From contig NZ_JACBYI010000049.1 of the NCBI RefSeq assembly GCF_019352175.1, forward strand, positions 1-55,677: 55,677 nt of DNA, read 5' to 3'. This DNA is from Paenibacillus sp. S150 (GTDB lineage Bacteria > Bacillota > Bacilli > Paenibacillales > Paenibacillaceae). Positions 36,009-44,158 of this stretch are shown one piece after another. Positions within the stretch are counted from its first letter, which is position 1. Each line of letters opens with the position of its first letter. The notes beneath the pieces were generated by a model. That model saw nothing but the letters and a program-made list of their open reading frames with translations, had not been told where the DNA came from and did not search any database. The position numbers were made by a program, and so were the translations under genes.

Positions 36009-36575
36009 ATGTATGAAATCGCCATCATTGGAGCCGGCCCTGCCGGTGCAAGCGCAGCCCTGTTCGCCGCCAAGGCGGGCAAAAAAACGCTGCTGATTGA
36101 CAACGACAAAGGCATGACGCGCAGAGGCTGGTATAAGAACTACTACGGGATTGCCGAAATCGGCGGACCGGAGCTTGTGGAAACCGGCCATCAGCAGGCC
36201 GTTAACTTCGGTGCCGAATTAGTGGCCGAACAAGCGGTGAACCTGACGGCAACGGGTGAAGGCTTCGCCATTGAGAGCGAGAGCGGCGCCACTTATGAAG
36301 CAAAGCATGTGATTCTGGCTACTGGTGTACTCACGGATCTGGCGGCCAAAGCAGGTGTGGAAACAAAGGACGGCACTGAGCCAAGAATTAAGACGGTTGT
36401 AGCCGTGAACGCGGAAGGCAAAACCAATGTCGACGGTATCTGGGCAGCTGGAACCGTGGCTGGAGTAAGCGTACATGCGATTATCACCGCCGGAGACGGT
36501 GCAAAGGTCGCCATAAATATTATCAGTGAACTGAACGGCGCAAGATATGTCGATCATGATTTGCTGAAGGCTTAA
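36009..36575 (+). CDS. Minimal FAD-dependent oxidoreductase, thioredoxin-reductase-like
   Basis: The 188-residue protein carries the FAD-binding N-terminus IIGAGPAGASAALFAAKAGK, a mid segment VILATGVL, and the C-terminal FAD segment VDGIWAAGTVAGVSVHAII. These are the two halves of a TrxR FAD domain. The NADPH-binding domain and the CxxC redox pair that lie between them in thioredoxin reductase are absent. The start ATG at 36009 follows AGGAGG. It is followed by a bidirectional terminator. It could need a partner protein for electron input; the role is unknown. Confidence 0.85.
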   Translation: MYEIAIIGAGPAGASAALFAAKAGKKTLLIDNDKGMTRRGWYKNYYGIAEIGGPELVETGHQQAVNFGAELVAEQAVNLTATGEGFAIESESGATYEAKHVILATGVLTDLAAKAGVETKDGTEPRIKTVVAVNAEGKTNVDGIWAAGTVAGVSVHAIITAGDGAKVAINIISELNGARYVDHDLLKA

Positions 36576-36632
36576 CCCTCTACTGTTCAGGACTGCGGCC
36601 AGAGAGAGTGCTTCTGAGTCACAAGCAGCAGG

Positions 36633-36677
36633 CTTGCAAAAAGGTCAACCGGGTTTAGGGGTTGGCCTTTTTGCAAG
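36633..36677. terminator. Bidirectional terminator
   Basis: CTTGCAAAAAGG-T-CAACC pairs with GGTTG-G-CCTTTTTGCAAG. It ends the FAD protein gene and the converging glycosylation operon (galU end at 36751). Confidence 0.93.
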
Positions 36678-36750
36678 AGAGTCCGCTATCAGCCACGATC
36701 ATCCGGAACAGCTTCATTGGGGTGAGATTGCCTCAGCTTAAGTCCTGCCA

Positions 36751-37680
36751 TCAGCCCCTCCGTGCGCTTGCGCCCGGGAACTGCAGGGCGGACAAGGCTT
36801 CCGTGCCTTCTCCGGGGCTTCCAAGCAGTTCCCTCAGGTACGCAAGGAGCAGCGGCCGCAGTTCTTCACGCTGCAGACCCATCTCCAGCGTAGCCTGAAT
36901 GTAGCCGAATTTGTCGCCGATGTCATAGCGTTTGCCCTTCAGATCAAGGGCCAGCAGCCCCTCGTCCCGGCATACCTCATGCAGCGCGTCTGTCAGCTGG
37001 TATTCCCCCCCGGCTCCGCGCTCCAGCTTGCCCAGCACCGAGAAGATGGAGGGCTTGAGGATATAGCGCCCCATAATCGCATTTGTCGAAGGCGCAGCCT
37101 GCGGCGCCGGCTTTTCGACCAGTCCGCTTACGGCATGCACACCCTTCACCGCACCGCCGGAGTCAATGATTCCGTACTTGTTCACCTCTGACCTCGGCAC
37201 CTGCTGCACACCGACAAGCGTCTGCTCTGAATGCTCGTACAGCTTCATCATCTGCGAGAGCGCTGGAGGCTCGGAGACCATGATGTCATCACCAAGCAGC
37301 ACCGCAAACGGCTCGCCGCCGATAAACTGCTCCGCGCACAGGATGGCATGCCCCAGGCCAAGCGGCTCTTTTTGCCGGATGTAATGAATGCTGGCCAGTC
37401 CGCTGATGGCCTGAACCTCGCTTAACAGATCAAGCTTTCCCTTTTCCAGCAGGGTCTGCTCCAGCTCCACCGACTTGTCAAAATGATCCTCGATCGACTT
37501 CTTATTGCGTCCGGTCACGATAATGATGCTCTCAATACCGGAGCGGACCGCTTCCTCCACGATATACTGGATCGCCGGCTTGTCGACGATGGGCAGCATC
37601 TCCTTCGGCTGGGCCTTGGTCGCAGGCAGGAAACGCGTGCCCAGGCCGGCGGCGGGTATCACGGCTTTTCTGATTTTCAC
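36751..37680 (-). CDS. galU: UTP-glucose-1-phosphate uridylyltransferase
   Basis: This 309-residue enzyme makes UDP-glucose. The motifs IPAAGLGTRFLPATKAQPKEM, IQYIVEEAVRSGIE, AVLLGDDIM and LVEKP are present; B. subtilis GtaB is the equivalent. The start is GTG at 37680 after GGGAG. It ends an operon with the GT2 and GT39-like genes, providing the nucleotide sugar they would need. The C-terminus carries a short Gly/Ala extension. Confidence 0.95.
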   Translation of the reverse strand: MKIRKAVIPAAGLGTRFLPATKAQPKEMLPIVDKPAIQYIVEEAVRSGIESIIIVTGRNKKSIEDHFDKSVELEQTLLEKGKLDLLSEVQAISGLASIHYIRQKEPLGLGHAILCAEQFIGGEPFAVLLGDDIMVSEPPALSQMMKLYEHSEQTLVGVQQVPRSEVNKYGIIDSGGAVKGVHAVSGLVEKPAPQAAPSTNAIMGRYILKPSIFSVLGKLERGAGGEYQLTDALHEVCRDEGLLALDLKGKRYDIGDKFGYIQATLEMGLQREELRPLLLAYLRELLGSPGEGTEALSALQFPGASARRG

Positions 37681-37703
37681 GATGGACCACTCCCGGGCTA
37701 GAA

Positions 37704-38687
37704 TTATTTGTTAAGCTGTGCCATTCTCTGCTCGCTGACGCTTTGCCGCTTCTTGCCGCTGTAAAATTCCTGGACAATATAGAGCGGGCGTCTCTTCGTC
37801 TCGTCATAGATCCGGCCGACATATTCACCCAGAATGCCCAGCATGATCAGCACAAATCCGTTGAAGGTCAGGGTAATGCCGATCATCGACGCCCAGCCCT
37901 TAACGGCCGCGTCCGTAAACAGCGCCAGGTACAGCACATACATAAGGTACAGAAAGCCGGCTGCGGACAGCACGCCCCCCAGATAGCCCGCCAGCTTCAG
38001 CGGCTTGTAGGAAAAAGAGGTGATTCCGTCCAGCGACAGCTTGATCATGCGCTTAAGCGGATATTTGGTTTCTCCGGCCAGCCGTTCATCGCGTTCATAT
38101 TCGACCGCTTTCTGGCGGAAGCCGATCCAGCTGACCAGTCCGCGTACAAAACGGTTTTTCTCCGGCAGCCGTTTCAGCTCCTCGCATACTTTGCGGTCAA
38201 TCAGGCGGAAATCGCCGGTATCCACCGGAATGGAAATGTCTGTGGAATAACGCAGCACCCGGTAGAAGAGGCTTGCTGTCCATTTTTTGAACAGCGATTC
38301 CCCGCGCCGCTTGACGCGTTTGGCATATACGACCTCGTAGCCGTTCTTCCATTCTTTGATCATCTCGAGAATCAGCTCCGGCGGGTCCTGCAGATCGGCA
38401 TCAATGATAACCACTGCATCGCCCAGCGAATAATCCATACCGGCGGTAATGGCGATCTGATGGCCGAAATTCCGGGACAGATCAATCAGCTTCACACTCT
38501 CATCCCAGTAGCTGTATTCCTCAATCATCTGCGCGCAGTTGTCGGTGCTCCCGTCATTGACGAACAGCAGCTCGTAAGCCTCTCCTGTCGATCCCATTAC
38601 CTTTTTGATCCGCCGGTACGTCTCCTGAATGACCGCCTCTTCGTTATACATCGGTATAATTACGGAATAGCGCACGTGTGTACTCAT
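37704..38687 (-). CDS. Polyprenyl-phosphate glycosyltransferase (GT2, YkcC-like)
   Basis: The 327-residue protein has a cytoplasmic GT2 domain (YSVIIPMYNEEAVIQETYRR, DGSTDNCAQ, DADLQDPPELI, GDFRLIDRKV) and two C-terminal transmembrane helices (about 235-300) as in the DPM1/CsbB/YkcC/GtrB group. These load a sugar from a nucleotide donor onto undecaprenyl phosphate. ATG 38687 follows AAGGAGG. It lies between the membrane transferase and galU, which suggests glucose as the sugar (inference). Confidence 0.93.
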   Translation of the reverse strand: MSTHVRYSVIIPMYNEEAVIQETYRRIKKVMGSTGEAYELLFVNDGSTDNCAQMIEEYSYWDESVKLIDLSRNFGHQIAITAGMDYSLGDAVVIIDADLQDPPELILEMIKEWKNGYEVVYAKRVKRRGESLFKKWTASLFYRVLRYSTDISIPVDTGDFRLIDRKVCEELKRLPEKNRFVRGLVSWIGFRQKAVEYERDERLAGETKYPLKRMIKLSLDGITSFSYKPLKLAGYLGGVLSAAGFLYLMYVLYLALFTDAAVKGWASMIGITLTFNGFVLIMLGILGEYVGRIYDETKRRPLYIVQEFYSGKKRQSVSEQRMAQLNK

Positions 38688-38718
38688 GAGCAGCTCCTCC
38701 TTAAATTTAAGTAATGTC

Positions 38719-40824
38719 CTATTGAACGGTGACCTCATACAAGGTTCCCGCATTGTTGCCTGACTCTGTGCCCTGCCATTCTTCAGCCGGAACTACAGTC
38801 CCGTTCTCCGTAATCCATGCGGTAATTTCAGAATTGCCGCCGCGTCCGCCGCCCATGCCTCCGGTAGTGACGAGAAAATATTTCACTTTGCCGCTTGCCA
38901 CAAGCGCCTTCAGCGTACCGGTGGTATAGGGCACATCCGAACTGTTGAAGCCGTTTAGAATTACTACCGGTTCATTCTCGTCGATAATATAAGGACCGGC
39001 CGTTCCGTAATCCATCGCCGCAAACAGATATTTCTCACCGGTATTATGCTCCTTCAGATAGGCCAGCAGATTCCCGTTGACACCTGTGCCGCTGTTTCTG
39101 CCGCCCATGCCGCTGCTGCTGTCCGGGCCCGCCGCCGGAGTCATGCTGCTGGAGCCGTAAATGATCGGCGTGAATGCCCAGTACAGCGGTCCGATCAGCA
39201 GCACCAGCAAACCAAGCACCGCTGCTGCATGCACGAACGGCTTCTCCCGGCCTTTCATTATCCGCAGTATGAGCAGCAGCAGGGTAACCGCAATTCCTCC
39301 TGCAAGTACACCGATGGACCAGCCGCTGCCGATCATATCGTCATAAGGATGAATAATGTACCACTGGAAAAACGCTGTAGCGAGCGTAGCCGCCGGAAGC
39401 AGCCACGACAGCCAGGCCGAACGCTCCTTATAATAGGTCCCAAGCTGCACCCAGCCTGCACCGGCCAGTGCTGCAATCGGAGGTGCCATCATGATCAGAT
39501 AGTATTGGTGAAAGAAGCCGGCGATGCTGAAGAAGCCCATAACCGGCACCAGCCAGGCCAGCCAGAATAATGCTTCTTTATGCTTCTGTGTGAAATTCCG
39601 TCTGCGCAGGCCGGCAAAGATTCCGATGCACCCGAAGAGCAGGAACGGAAGCAGCCAGCTGGCCTGGCCCGACAGCGCCGGCTGGAACAAACGCAGCGGA
39701 CCTGCAGTACCAGTATTGAACATTCCTCCGCCGCCGTTCATTCCGCCGGGGCCGCCCTGGCCTCCGCCGCCAAACTGGCGGCCTTCCCCATCCGTCCGGT
39801 TGCCAAAGCCTTGTCTTCCGCCATCCTCTCCGGCCTGACCGCCAGGGGCTGTGCCTTCATCCGTACCGCCCGGCGCCTGACCCTCTGCCCCGCTCATCAT
39901 TCCTTGACCGCCTTGGCCGCCAGTTCCGTCCATGGCCGGCATTTCAGCGCCGTTCCATGAGGGCATTTCGCCGTTGCTGCCGGCCATCCCGCCTCCGCCG
40001 CCAGGAAAGCCGCCGCCGCTGCCTCCAGTGCTGCGGTCACCTGTTAAGCGCGAAACCCCGTTATAGCCAAAGGCCAGATTCAGCACAGAGTTGGTGCCGC
40101 TGCTGCCTATATACGGGCGTTTGCTTGCCGGGATCGAATCCACAATAACCGCCCAGGACAGCGAAACTGCCAGCAGCACTGCAGTGCAGGCGGCCAGTAC
40201 TCCGGTTTTTTTCTTCCAGTTCACCCTGGCTGCCAGAATATAGAAGAGGTAAAATGCCGGAAGTACCATATATGCCTGCAGCATCTTCTCATTGAAGCCT
40301 ACGCCTATCAAAGCAAATGCGGCGAGAAGACTGCCAATTTTATTGTGCTTTGTACCCTTGAAGAGAAACCAGGCCGCCAGCAAAAGTGTAAATACCAGCA
40401 TGGCATCAATATTGTTCGTTCTGCTGACAGCGGCAGCTACTGGTGTTGTTGCCATTGCCAACGCGGCCAGCCGTGCGGCCGTGCGGCCGAAGGTCGGCTT
40501 CACCAGCAGGTACACCAGCAGCACCGAGCCGACGCCCCCAAGTGCCTGCGGCAGAATCACGCTCCAGCCGTGCAGTCCGAAGATCAACGCGCTGACCGTC
40601 TGAATCCAGAACGTCACAGGCGGTTTATCGACCGTTACCGAGCCCGCCGAATCCAGCGAAGCGAAGAAGAAATTGTGGAAGCTCTGGAGCATGCTTCCTA
40701 CTGCGGTTGTATAATACGTATTTACGTATTGATCATTCCAGATTCCATAACTGTACAGAAACGCTGCAAGCAGCAGAATCCCCAGCAGCACGACATCGGA
40801 ACTCAGTTTTTTTATCCGATTCAT
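38719..40824 (-). CDS. GT39/ArnT-like membrane glycosyltransferase with Gly-rich insert
   Basis: This 701-residue polytopic membrane protein of the GT-C type (YkcB-like) is expected to move a sugar from a polyprenyl-phosphate carrier to an acceptor outside the membrane. The N-terminal extracytoplasmic loop has the GT39-type VDKPPVTFW; 10-12 transmembrane helices follow, then a soluble C-terminal domain (YLFAAMDYGTAGPYIIDENE). Residues about 265-385 are an extracytoplasmic Gly/Gln/Met-rich segment (GGGGQGGPGGMNGGGG). It heads the operon with the GT2 and galU genes. The acceptor is unknown. Confidence 0.9.
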   Translation of the reverse strand: MNRIKKLSSDVVLLGILLLAAFLYSYGIWNDQYVNTYYTTAVGSMLQSFHNFFFASLDSAGSVTVDKPPVTFWIQTVSALIFGLHGWSVILPQALGGVGSVLLVYLLVKPTFGRTAARLAALAMATTPVAAAVSRTNNIDAMLVFTLLLAAWFLFKGTKHNKIGSLLAAFALIGVGFNEKMLQAYMVLPAFYLFYILAARVNWKKKTGVLAACTAVLLAVSLSWAVIVDSIPASKRPYIGSSGTNSVLNLAFGYNGVSRLTGDRSTGGSGGGFPGGGGGMAGSNGEMPSWNGAEMPAMDGTGGQGGQGMMSGAEGQAPGGTDEGTAPGGQAGEDGGRQGFGNRTDGEGRQFGGGGQGGPGGMNGGGGMFNTGTAGPLRLFQPALSGQASWLLPFLLFGCIGIFAGLRRRNFTQKHKEALFWLAWLVPVMGFFSIAGFFHQYYLIMMAPPIAALAGAGWVQLGTYYKERSAWLSWLLPAATLATAFFQWYIIHPYDDMIGSGWSIGVLAGGIAVTLLLLILRIMKGREKPFVHAAAVLGLLVLLIGPLYWAFTPIIYGSSSMTPAAGPDSSSGMGGRNSGTGVNGNLLAYLKEHNTGEKYLFAAMDYGTAGPYIIDENEPVVILNGFNSSDVPYTTGTLKALVASGKVKYFLVTTGGMGGGRGGNSEITAWITENGTVVPAEEWQGTESGNNAGTLYEVTVQ

Positions 40825-40965
40825 TTATCTCCGCTCCCATCGAACTATCCGTATATTATTCCGGCAGTGCTCTATCCCCCCGGTACAGCTTTGCTTAGAT
40901 GTAGTATGGCATCCCTACCTTAACTCATAATGAAATCAAACTGAATGTTTGCTGAAACCATTACA

Positions 40966-40991
40966 ACAAAAATAGCCCCGCAGCGCGGGGC
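40966..40991 (-). terminator. Terminator of phosphotransferase gene
   Basis: On the minus strand GCCCCGC-GCT-GCGGGGC is followed by TATTTTTGTTG. It ends the 41958-41089 transcript. Otherwise 40825-41088 shows no gene. Confidence 0.85.
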
Positions 40992-41088
40992 CTTGCATTT
41001 AAACATATTCCGGGTCCTATGCGGACCTCACTTTTCTCTCCCGCCGCGCAGCAGCGCAATATATGTAGTCAAAGTGCACCTTCTTCCC

Positions 41089-41910
41089 TTAATGTCCCGA
41101 CCGGAAGGATTCCGGCCTTAGACGTCTGCGGATTTCACGGACAAGCTGTTCCTTCTCGGCCAGCGGTATGCCCTCTGTGAGCCGGGCCGCCGCCACAGGC
41201 AGCACCCAGGCGTTCACCTCGGAGTATGCCAAACCCGAGAGCCTGAGATATTCCCGGATGTAGCCTTTCGTCAGCCTCTGTCTGATAAAACCCGTAACGA
41301 ACCTGGTGGATAATGATGCCCCGGGCGGCAATGTTCCCATGCTGAGCAGCACCACAGTGCGGGCCGCGTCCCCCACCGGATTGCCGGCGGTCCCGTTCAT
41401 CCAGTCGATAATCCATGCCTGCCCATCCATCAGCACATTGTCCGGGTGGAAATCCCCATGCAAGAGCCGGTCTCCCGCTGGCAGCGGTTCCAGCTTAGCC
41501 AGTATGGCCGTTTTCTCCTCCATTAACAGCATGGGTGCGGCAATAATACTGCTCTTCAGGCTCTCCTTCTGCCTTCCGGATGCGTCCGGACCTTGGAGCT
41601 TGTGCAGATCGTAATGGAGTGCCGCCAGCTGCCCGGCGTACTCGCCAAGCTTCCACGGCTTCTTCCCGATCAGCCCCAGCATGGAGCGTCCAAAAACCTG
41701 CTGAAATACAATGCCCTTGCGCTCCTGATCCGCAACCAGCTCAAAAGGCCGGGGAGTCTGAAGGTTCTGCCCAAAGGCATATTTACTGATTTCATATTCG
41801 CGCTCCGCATCGTGCGCCGGAATATCCTCACGGTACAGCTTCAGAATCTTCCCGGCTCCATGCTCCCAAACCTCGGCCGTTCTGCCTTCCCCAATCCGTT
41901 TCCCCTGCAT
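41089..41910 (-). CDS. Aminoglycoside phosphotransferase-like kinase
   Basis: This 273-residue APH/choline-kinase-fold protein has the catalytic loop HGDFHPDNVLMDG, the metal-binding segment WIIDWMNGTAGNPVGDAARTV, and an N-terminal nucleotide-binding lobe (GKRIGEGRTAEVWEHGAGKILKLY). The substrate could be a small-molecule alcohol or an antibiotic; the family is broad and no resistance claim can be made. It lies 47 bases downstream of the small hydrolase gene and is probably cotranscribed with it. Confidence 0.88.
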   Translation of the reverse strand: MQGKRIGEGRTAEVWEHGAGKILKLYREDIPAHDAEREYEISKYAFGQNLQTPRPFELVADQERKGIVFQQVFGRSMLGLIGKKPWKLGEYAGQLAALHYDLHKLQGPDASGRQKESLKSSIIAAPMLLMEEKTAILAKLEPLPAGDRLLHGDFHPDNVLMDGQAWIIDWMNGTAGNPVGDAARTVVLLSMGTLPPGASLSTRFVTGFIRQRLTKGYIREYLRLSGLAYSEVNAWVLPVAAARLTEGIPLAEKEQLVREIRRRLRPESFRSGH

Positions 41911-41957
41911 GCCTCTTTCCCCCGTCTATCCAGACTAATTGTTATAGTCAGATGCTC

Positions 41958-42584
41958 TCATCCCGGCAAAGCATCGCGGAAAAACTCATGATAAAAATTA
42001 ATAATAACCAGCAGCACCGCCAGCGATTCATTGACGCTGCCCACTTCAAGCGCATGATTGGCGTCATCGATACGGTACACCCGAAGATTCTTCAGCCCGC
42101 CGAGCTCAGCGGCATGATGCTCCGTGAATGTCGGGTCGCTTCCGCCATAGATGATGCTGCCCCGGCTTTTACGCAGCAGCGGGAGCGAATCTGCAACGGG
42201 CGTTAAGTACAAATGAGAGGTTTTCTGCTGAAGATTCATTTCTGCCGCCACTGTTCCGGCAATGATTGCCCCCATGCTTTTGCTCACAAAGAGCAGCTGC
42301 CCATAATCCGGGAGTGACGCAACAGCCGCTTTGCATTCTTCTGCTACAATATCTATCTCCTCGCGTTTAAGCTCTGCCCGTGCGCTCTGATAACCATATT
42401 CCAGCAGCAGGATATCGCAGCCGTATTCGCGGGCCAGCTTGGCCGCATAATCCAGCAGCGAACGTTCGGCGGAATAGCTCTTGCCAGGAAAGACTACCAC
42501 GAGCGCCTTGGATTCCTGTGTAATATATTTATGTCTGACTTCCCTGCCCCAATGTGAGGACATGACGATGCTTGACGCACTCAC
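41958..42584 (-). CDS. Small alpha/beta hydrolase
   Basis: The 208-residue protein is a compact alpha/beta-hydrolase. The nucleophile segment is LLFVSKSMGAIIAG, an acid may lie in YGGSDPTFTE, and the His is in DDANHALEVG. The elbow is SKSMG rather than GxSxG, which is uncommon. The start is GTG at 42584 with AAGGAGG at the proper distance. It precedes the phosphotransferase gene. The function is not known. Confidence 0.8.
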   Translation of the reverse strand: MSASSIVMSSHWGREVRHKYITQESKALVVVFPGKSYSAERSLLDYAAKLAREYGCDILLLEYGYQSARAELKREEIDIVAEECKAAVASLPDYGQLLFVSKSMGAIIAGTVAAEMNLQQKTSHLYLTPVADSLPLLRKSRGSIIYGGSDPTFTEHHAAELGGLKNLRVYRIDDANHALEVGSVNESLAVLLVIINFYHEFFRDALPG

Positions 42585-42665
42585 CAGCGCTTCCTCCTTA
42601 AATTCCGCTTTTTATTTTCTGTCTCCCTGCCTCTCATTATAGCTATCTTCCTCAAATGTTGACAA

Positions 42666-42761
42666 CAAGTGGAAACGGCTTCGCCGTCCTTATAAGGACG
42701 GTATCCGTTTCAGCGGGAAAGATAAGGCTGATTTATAGCGTGAAACATATAAATTATCTTT
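42666..42761 (+). repeat. Dispersed repeat family 1, copy C
   Basis: This is the best-formed copy: the P2 stem CCGTCCTTATAAGGACGG is a perfect palindrome, the loop hairpin is GGC-TTC-GCC, and the right half retains AAAGATAAG, TTATAGCGTGAAACATA and ATTATCTTT. It lies between the small hydrolase gene and the end of the ger operon and merges with the ger terminator. Confidence 0.88.
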
Positions 42762-42792
42762 AAAAAAACTCCCCGCTTATATTCACGGGAAG
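42762..42792 (-). terminator. Terminator of the ger operon
   Basis: On the minus strand CTTCCCG-N10-CGGGGAG is followed by seven Ts. The T-run coincides with the right edge of repeat copy C. Confidence 0.8.
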
Positions 42793-42813
42793 CCCAAAGG
42801 CGCGGCAATGTTC

Positions 42814-43920
42814 TTACTGCTGCGCAGCCGACTGTCTGTTCCTTTTCCTCCGGGCCATAATCTCAGCGGTAATCCACAGAAGTACAGGAATAATCACCTG
42901 AAACGGAAAGGCATAAATCTTGTAGATATGATAGGCAAAATACTCCATTTGCATAATATCCTTATAAATGAATTCCGCCAGATAGACCATGATCAGCCCC
43001 ATCTGGAGTACTACCGAGCGGTAGCTGTTCAGCTTGAATACCTTGCCCACCCCGTTGCAGGCCACATACAAACATAGGCTCACTTTAATAAAAAGCGCCG
43101 TTACAAATATAATTGCTGCCGAGCCTTCGATCCGGGTCAGGAAATCCCCGATATTGATTCTGCTTACCGCCACATAGGAGGGAAAGTACAGACTTGATAG
43201 AATTTCCTGCCCCAGCATCAGCAAATTGCGAAAGGTGACAAAAATAATAATCCCCCCGGCAATCAACGTGCCGCTAACCAGCACCCGTGCCGCTGAACCC
43301 TTTTTGGGCAGCGCGCTGAACGCACCGAGGAAAATCACAATTTCGGCAAACGGAAAGGTGAAGGAGCCGATCGCATCTGCAAAAACAGACTTCCATCCAT
43401 TATCTAAAAAAGGAAATAAATGCTCATATTGAAACTTGGGCACCGAGAGCAGCTGTATCGCTGCAATCACTACAAGTGTAAACAGCAGCAGGAACTTGGC
43501 GCTTCTCCCCAGCACTTCCAGTCCTCCCTTCACCACCCACACACACAGCAGCCCTATCACCAGCATTGGGGCAAGCATCGGTGTGGAGGTTAAGGCCACC
43601 GTCTTGCTGAATTCCCCGAAGTTCCGCAGCACAAGCGCACCCAAATGCAGGGCATACCATATGTACAGACAAGAGAGCATCCTGCCAAAGACAGCGCCGA
43701 ACACGGCAATCAGCATATCATAGAGATCCTTGCCCGGAAAAAGCACATGCAGCCGTGCGTAAATGAACATCAGCGGAATCGCCATTAGGATGGCAAAGAT
43801 GAGAGCAATCCAGCTGCTGTTGCCGGATTGACTAGAAACTCCCATGAACAGTGAAGTGCCGATAATAAACAGGACAACTATACTGATAGACTGCCCCGCC
43901 GGTACTATTTCTTTGCTCAT
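42814..43920 (-). CDS. Spore germinant receptor B subunit (GerAB/GerKB family)
   Basis: The 368-residue protein has about ten transmembrane helices and the APC-superfamily fold of germinant-receptor B subunits, the likely ligand-binding component in the spore inner membrane. Characteristic features include the N-terminal GQSISIVVLFIIGTSLFMG and an internal SFTFPFAEIVIFLGAF. The ribosome binding site GGGGGAGGAAGG precedes ATG 43920. It is the last gene of the A-C-D-B operon. Confidence 0.93.
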   Translation of the reverse strand: MSKEIVPAGQSISIVVLFIIGTSLFMGVSSQSGNSSWIALIFAILMAIPLMFIYARLHVLFPGKDLYDMLIAVFGAVFGRMLSCLYIWYALHLGALVLRNFGEFSKTVALTSTPMLAPMLVIGLLCVWVVKGGLEVLGRSAKFLLLFTLVVIAAIQLLSVPKFQYEHLFPFLDNGWKSVFADAIGSFTFPFAEIVIFLGAFSALPKKGSAARVLVSGTLIAGGIIIFVTFRNLLMLGQEILSSLYFPSYVAVSRINIGDFLTRIEGSAAIIFVTALFIKVSLCLYVACNGVGKVFKLNSYRSVVLQMGLIMVYLAEFIYKDIMQMEYFAYHIYKIYAFPFQVIIPVLLWITAEIMARRKRNRQSAAQQ

Positions 43921-43947
43921 CCTTCCTCCCCCTTCACAAATGCAGCT

Positions 43948-44151
43948 TTAGAATAACGCCTTGACTAAATTAACAATCAGCGGAGAAGGACTGGGAATCT
44001 CCCAATGCATGGCCAGGGCAAAAGCCAGGGAAAAGGATACCAGGCAAAGAACAGAGCATACATAGAAATCCCGCTTCAGGCCTTGCTTACGCAGCCCATA
44101 GGGATCTATGATAACAACAAAAGCATAAACAAGCACAACGTAAATGACCAT
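43948..44151 (-). CDS. Small two-helix protein in ger operon (germinant receptor D-type subunit)
   Basis: The 67-residue protein has two hydrophobic helices (about residues 1-15 and 30-48) separated by a basic loop (DPYGLRKQGLKRDF). Its ribosome binding site GGGAG overlaps the end of the C-subunit gene. Some germinant-receptor operons encode such a small two-transmembrane D subunit that modulates receptor activity; size, topology and position all fit (inference). Confidence 0.75.
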   Translation of the reverse strand: MVIYVVLVYAFVVIIDPYGLRKQGLKRDFYVCSVLCLVSFSLAFALAMHWEIPSPSPLIVNLVKALF

Positions 44152-44158
44152 GTCCGAA

